Of a stretch of 64,000 bases of DNA, positions 62,963 through 64,000 are shown in pieces. Made by a program: the position numbers and the translations under genes. Within the stretch, counting starts at the first letter, position 1. Each line of letters begins with the position of its first letter. Location of the stretch: assembly GCF_900100075.1 (NCBI RefSeq), contig NZ_FNEG01000001.1:310001-374000 (forward strand). Reading direction: 5' to 3'. The stretch is from Chryseobacterium jejuense (GTDB lineage: Bacteria; Bacteroidota; Bacteroidia; Flavobacteriales; Weeksellaceae). The notes beneath the pieces were generated by a model. That model was not told where the DNA came from, did not search any database, and saw only the letters and a list, made by a program, of their open reading frames with translations.

Positions 62963-63877
62963 TTGAGTACTTATTTAACAATATTAGGTTTTAATTCAGC
63001 GATTCCGACCATCAATACGTCACCAACAGCCCAGCTGCTGGAAATGGAAGAAAGGCTCTTCCTGATCGACTGTGGAGAAGGAACACAGGTACAGCTGAGA
63101 AAAGCAAAAGCCAGATTTTCAAAAATTAACCATATTTTTATTTCTCACCTTCACGGAGACCACTGTTTCGGCCTTCCGGGACTTATTGCCTCTTTTAGAC
63201 TTTTAGGACGAGATAATCCCTTACATGTTTATGGTCCGAAAGGAATCAAAAAGATGATGGAAACTATTTTCCAGATTACGGAAACGCATCGTGGTTTTGA
63301 GGTGGTTTATCATGAACTGGATAAAGATTATTCAGAAAAGATTTATGAAGACAACAGAGTAGAAGTGTATACGATTCCTCTGGATCACAGAATCTACTGT
63401 AACGGTTATCTTTTTAAAGAAAAACCAAAAGACAGGCATTTGAATATGAAAGAGATTGCAAAGTATAGTGAAATCGAAAGCTGTGATTATCACAATATAA
63501 AAGCAGGAAAAGACTTCGTATTAAGTGACGGATATGTTCTTAAAAATGAGGTATTGACCCTTGAACCGGCTCCATCTGTATCTTATGCATTCTGTAGTGA
63601 TACCCGTTATCTTGAAAGTGTTATTCCCATTATAAAAAATGTGACGGTTCTGTATCATGAATCTACTTTCCTCCATGATTTGAAGGAAATGGCAGATTAT
63701 ACCGGACATACCACTGCATTAGAAGCGGCAACAATTGCTCAAAAGGCTCAGGTAGGAAAACTTATTTTGGGGCATTTTTCCAACAGATATGCAGATTTGA
63801 CGGTGTTTACTGATGAGGCAAGAAACATTTTTCCTAATTCATTCCTGCCAAAAGCTCTGGAAAGTGTAAAAATTTAA
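62963..63877 (+). CDS. rnz: ribonuclease Z
   Basis: 304 residues from the TTG at 62963 (MSTYLTILGFNSAIPT, the usual start of the family); the in-frame TTG at 62942 lies in the promoter. Metallo-beta-lactamase-fold endonuclease that removes tRNA 3' trailers. The di-zinc motif is SHLHGDHCFGLPGL; FCSDTRY, HESTFLHD and GHFSNRY complete the site. Short tRNase Z type. The DUF2400 gene starts six bases after the stop. Confidence 0.95.
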   Translation: MSTYLTILGFNSAIPTINTSPTAQLLEMEERLFLIDCGEGTQVQLRKAKARFSKINHIFISHLHGDHCFGLPGLIASFRLLGRDNPLHVYGPKGIKKMMETIFQITETHRGFEVVYHELDKDYSEKIYEDNRVEVYTIPLDHRIYCNGYLFKEKPKDRHLNMKEIAKYSEIESCDYHNIKAGKDFVLSDGYVLKNEVLTLEPAPSVSYAFCSDTRYLESVIPIIKNVTVLYHESTFLHDLKEMADYTGHTTALEAATIAQKAQVGKLILGHFSNRYADLTVFTDEARNIFPNSFLPKALESVKI

Positions 63878-63883
63878 AATAAT

Positions 63884-64000
63884 ATGTTGAAGTTTGAAGA
63901 GCTTAGAAGCTTTCTGGATGAAAAGGCAGACCAATACAACGCTCCTGATTTTATAGAAAATGACCCAATACAAATTCCGCATCGTTTCTCATTAAAGCAG
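63884..64000 (+). CDS. DUF2400/TIGR02757-family protein (3' end beyond the window)
   Basis: The first 39 codons are visible: MLKFEELRSFLDEKADQYN, then a DPIQIPHRFSLKQ segment typical of this family's start. Function unknown; members are about 255 residues. Probably co-transcribed with rnz. Confidence 0.75.
   Translation, partial: MLKFEELRSFLDEKADQYNAPDFIENDPIQIPHRFSLKQ

Noticed and set aside
62942..62965. TTG at 62942 as the rnz start
   Set aside because: It lies inside a perfect TACATTTG -7 element; the TTG at 62963 gives the family's usual N-terminus.
1..64000. Prophage, IS element or integrated island
   Set aside because: No integrase, transposase, phage structural gene or tRNA-flanked boundary was seen; composition is even except for short spacers.

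Overview
The window looks like chromosomal DNA of a low-GC flavobacterium, most probably Chryseobacterium or a close relative. Evidence: AT-rich spacers; proteins with type IX secretion (T9SS) C-terminal sorting domains; promoters of the Bacteroidota pattern TTG-N17-23-TAnnTTTG; an archaeal/eukaryote-type prolyl-tRNA synthetase; a branched-chain keto-acid dehydrogenase E1 with fused alpha and beta chains; and intergenic palindromic repeats. Most genes are housekeeping or envelope genes. I see no prophage, integrase, transposase, CRISPR array, tRNA or rRNA.

Layout. 1-2.5 kb: alaS (cut by the window edge). 2.6-6.1 kb: a secreted putative metallopeptidase, then an ECF sigma factor, its small zinc-type anti-sigma factor, a DUF417 membrane protein and a membrane-anchored MsrA-MsrB fusion, which reads as a methionine-sulfoxide repair module. 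6.1-10 kb: a membrane protein of unknown function, an AAA ATPase with damaged catalytic motifs and a FAD oxidoreductase. 10-16 kb: prfB without a frameshift, a DedA protein, an esterase lipoprotein, a TPR/Crp/SRPBCC operon and a DUF808 protein. 16-22.6 kb: dnaJ-grpE, mntH behind a DtxR-like operator, a DUF937-OmpA protein and proS. 22.7-29.5 kb: a Gly/Trp-rich lipoprotein with a FadL-like porin, a ZIP transporter with a methyltransferase, RlmL and a glycosyltransferase. 29.7-35 kb: a trans-sulfuration-family PLP enzyme divergent from an Lrp regulator, a bestrophin and the fused E1. 35-38 kb: a decayed and an intact S8 protease, both of T9SS type. 38.4-43 kb: dnaE with an N-terminal proofreading exonuclease. 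43-49 kb: two T9SS-secreted modular proteins. 49-57.7 kb: a 52-residue membrane protein, a K+ channel, a Nif3-family protein, a coiled-coil protein, acyl-CoA ligase, acyl-CoA dehydrogenase and a DUF4349 lipoprotein. 58-64 kb: prfC, a tandem pair of related membrane proteins, a CPBP protease, rdgB, rnz and the start of a DUF2400 gene.

No wholly new multi-gene system is evident. The most useful signals are small. (1) Convergent gene ends are filled with two families of hairpin repeats; one has three copies with compensatory changes in its stem. (2) A terminator duplicated with an S8 protease gene has kept its shape through compensatory changes and now overlaps the promoter of the E1 gene. (3) Three conserved folds have lost their functional residues: the AAA ATPase motifs, the zinc ligands of the coiled-coil protein and the PHP metal site of DnaE. 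(4) Several promoters end only 4-6 bases before the start codon, suggesting leaderless messages. (5) The sigma/anti-sigma/DUF417/MsrAB module may be an uncharacterised oxidant-response circuit.
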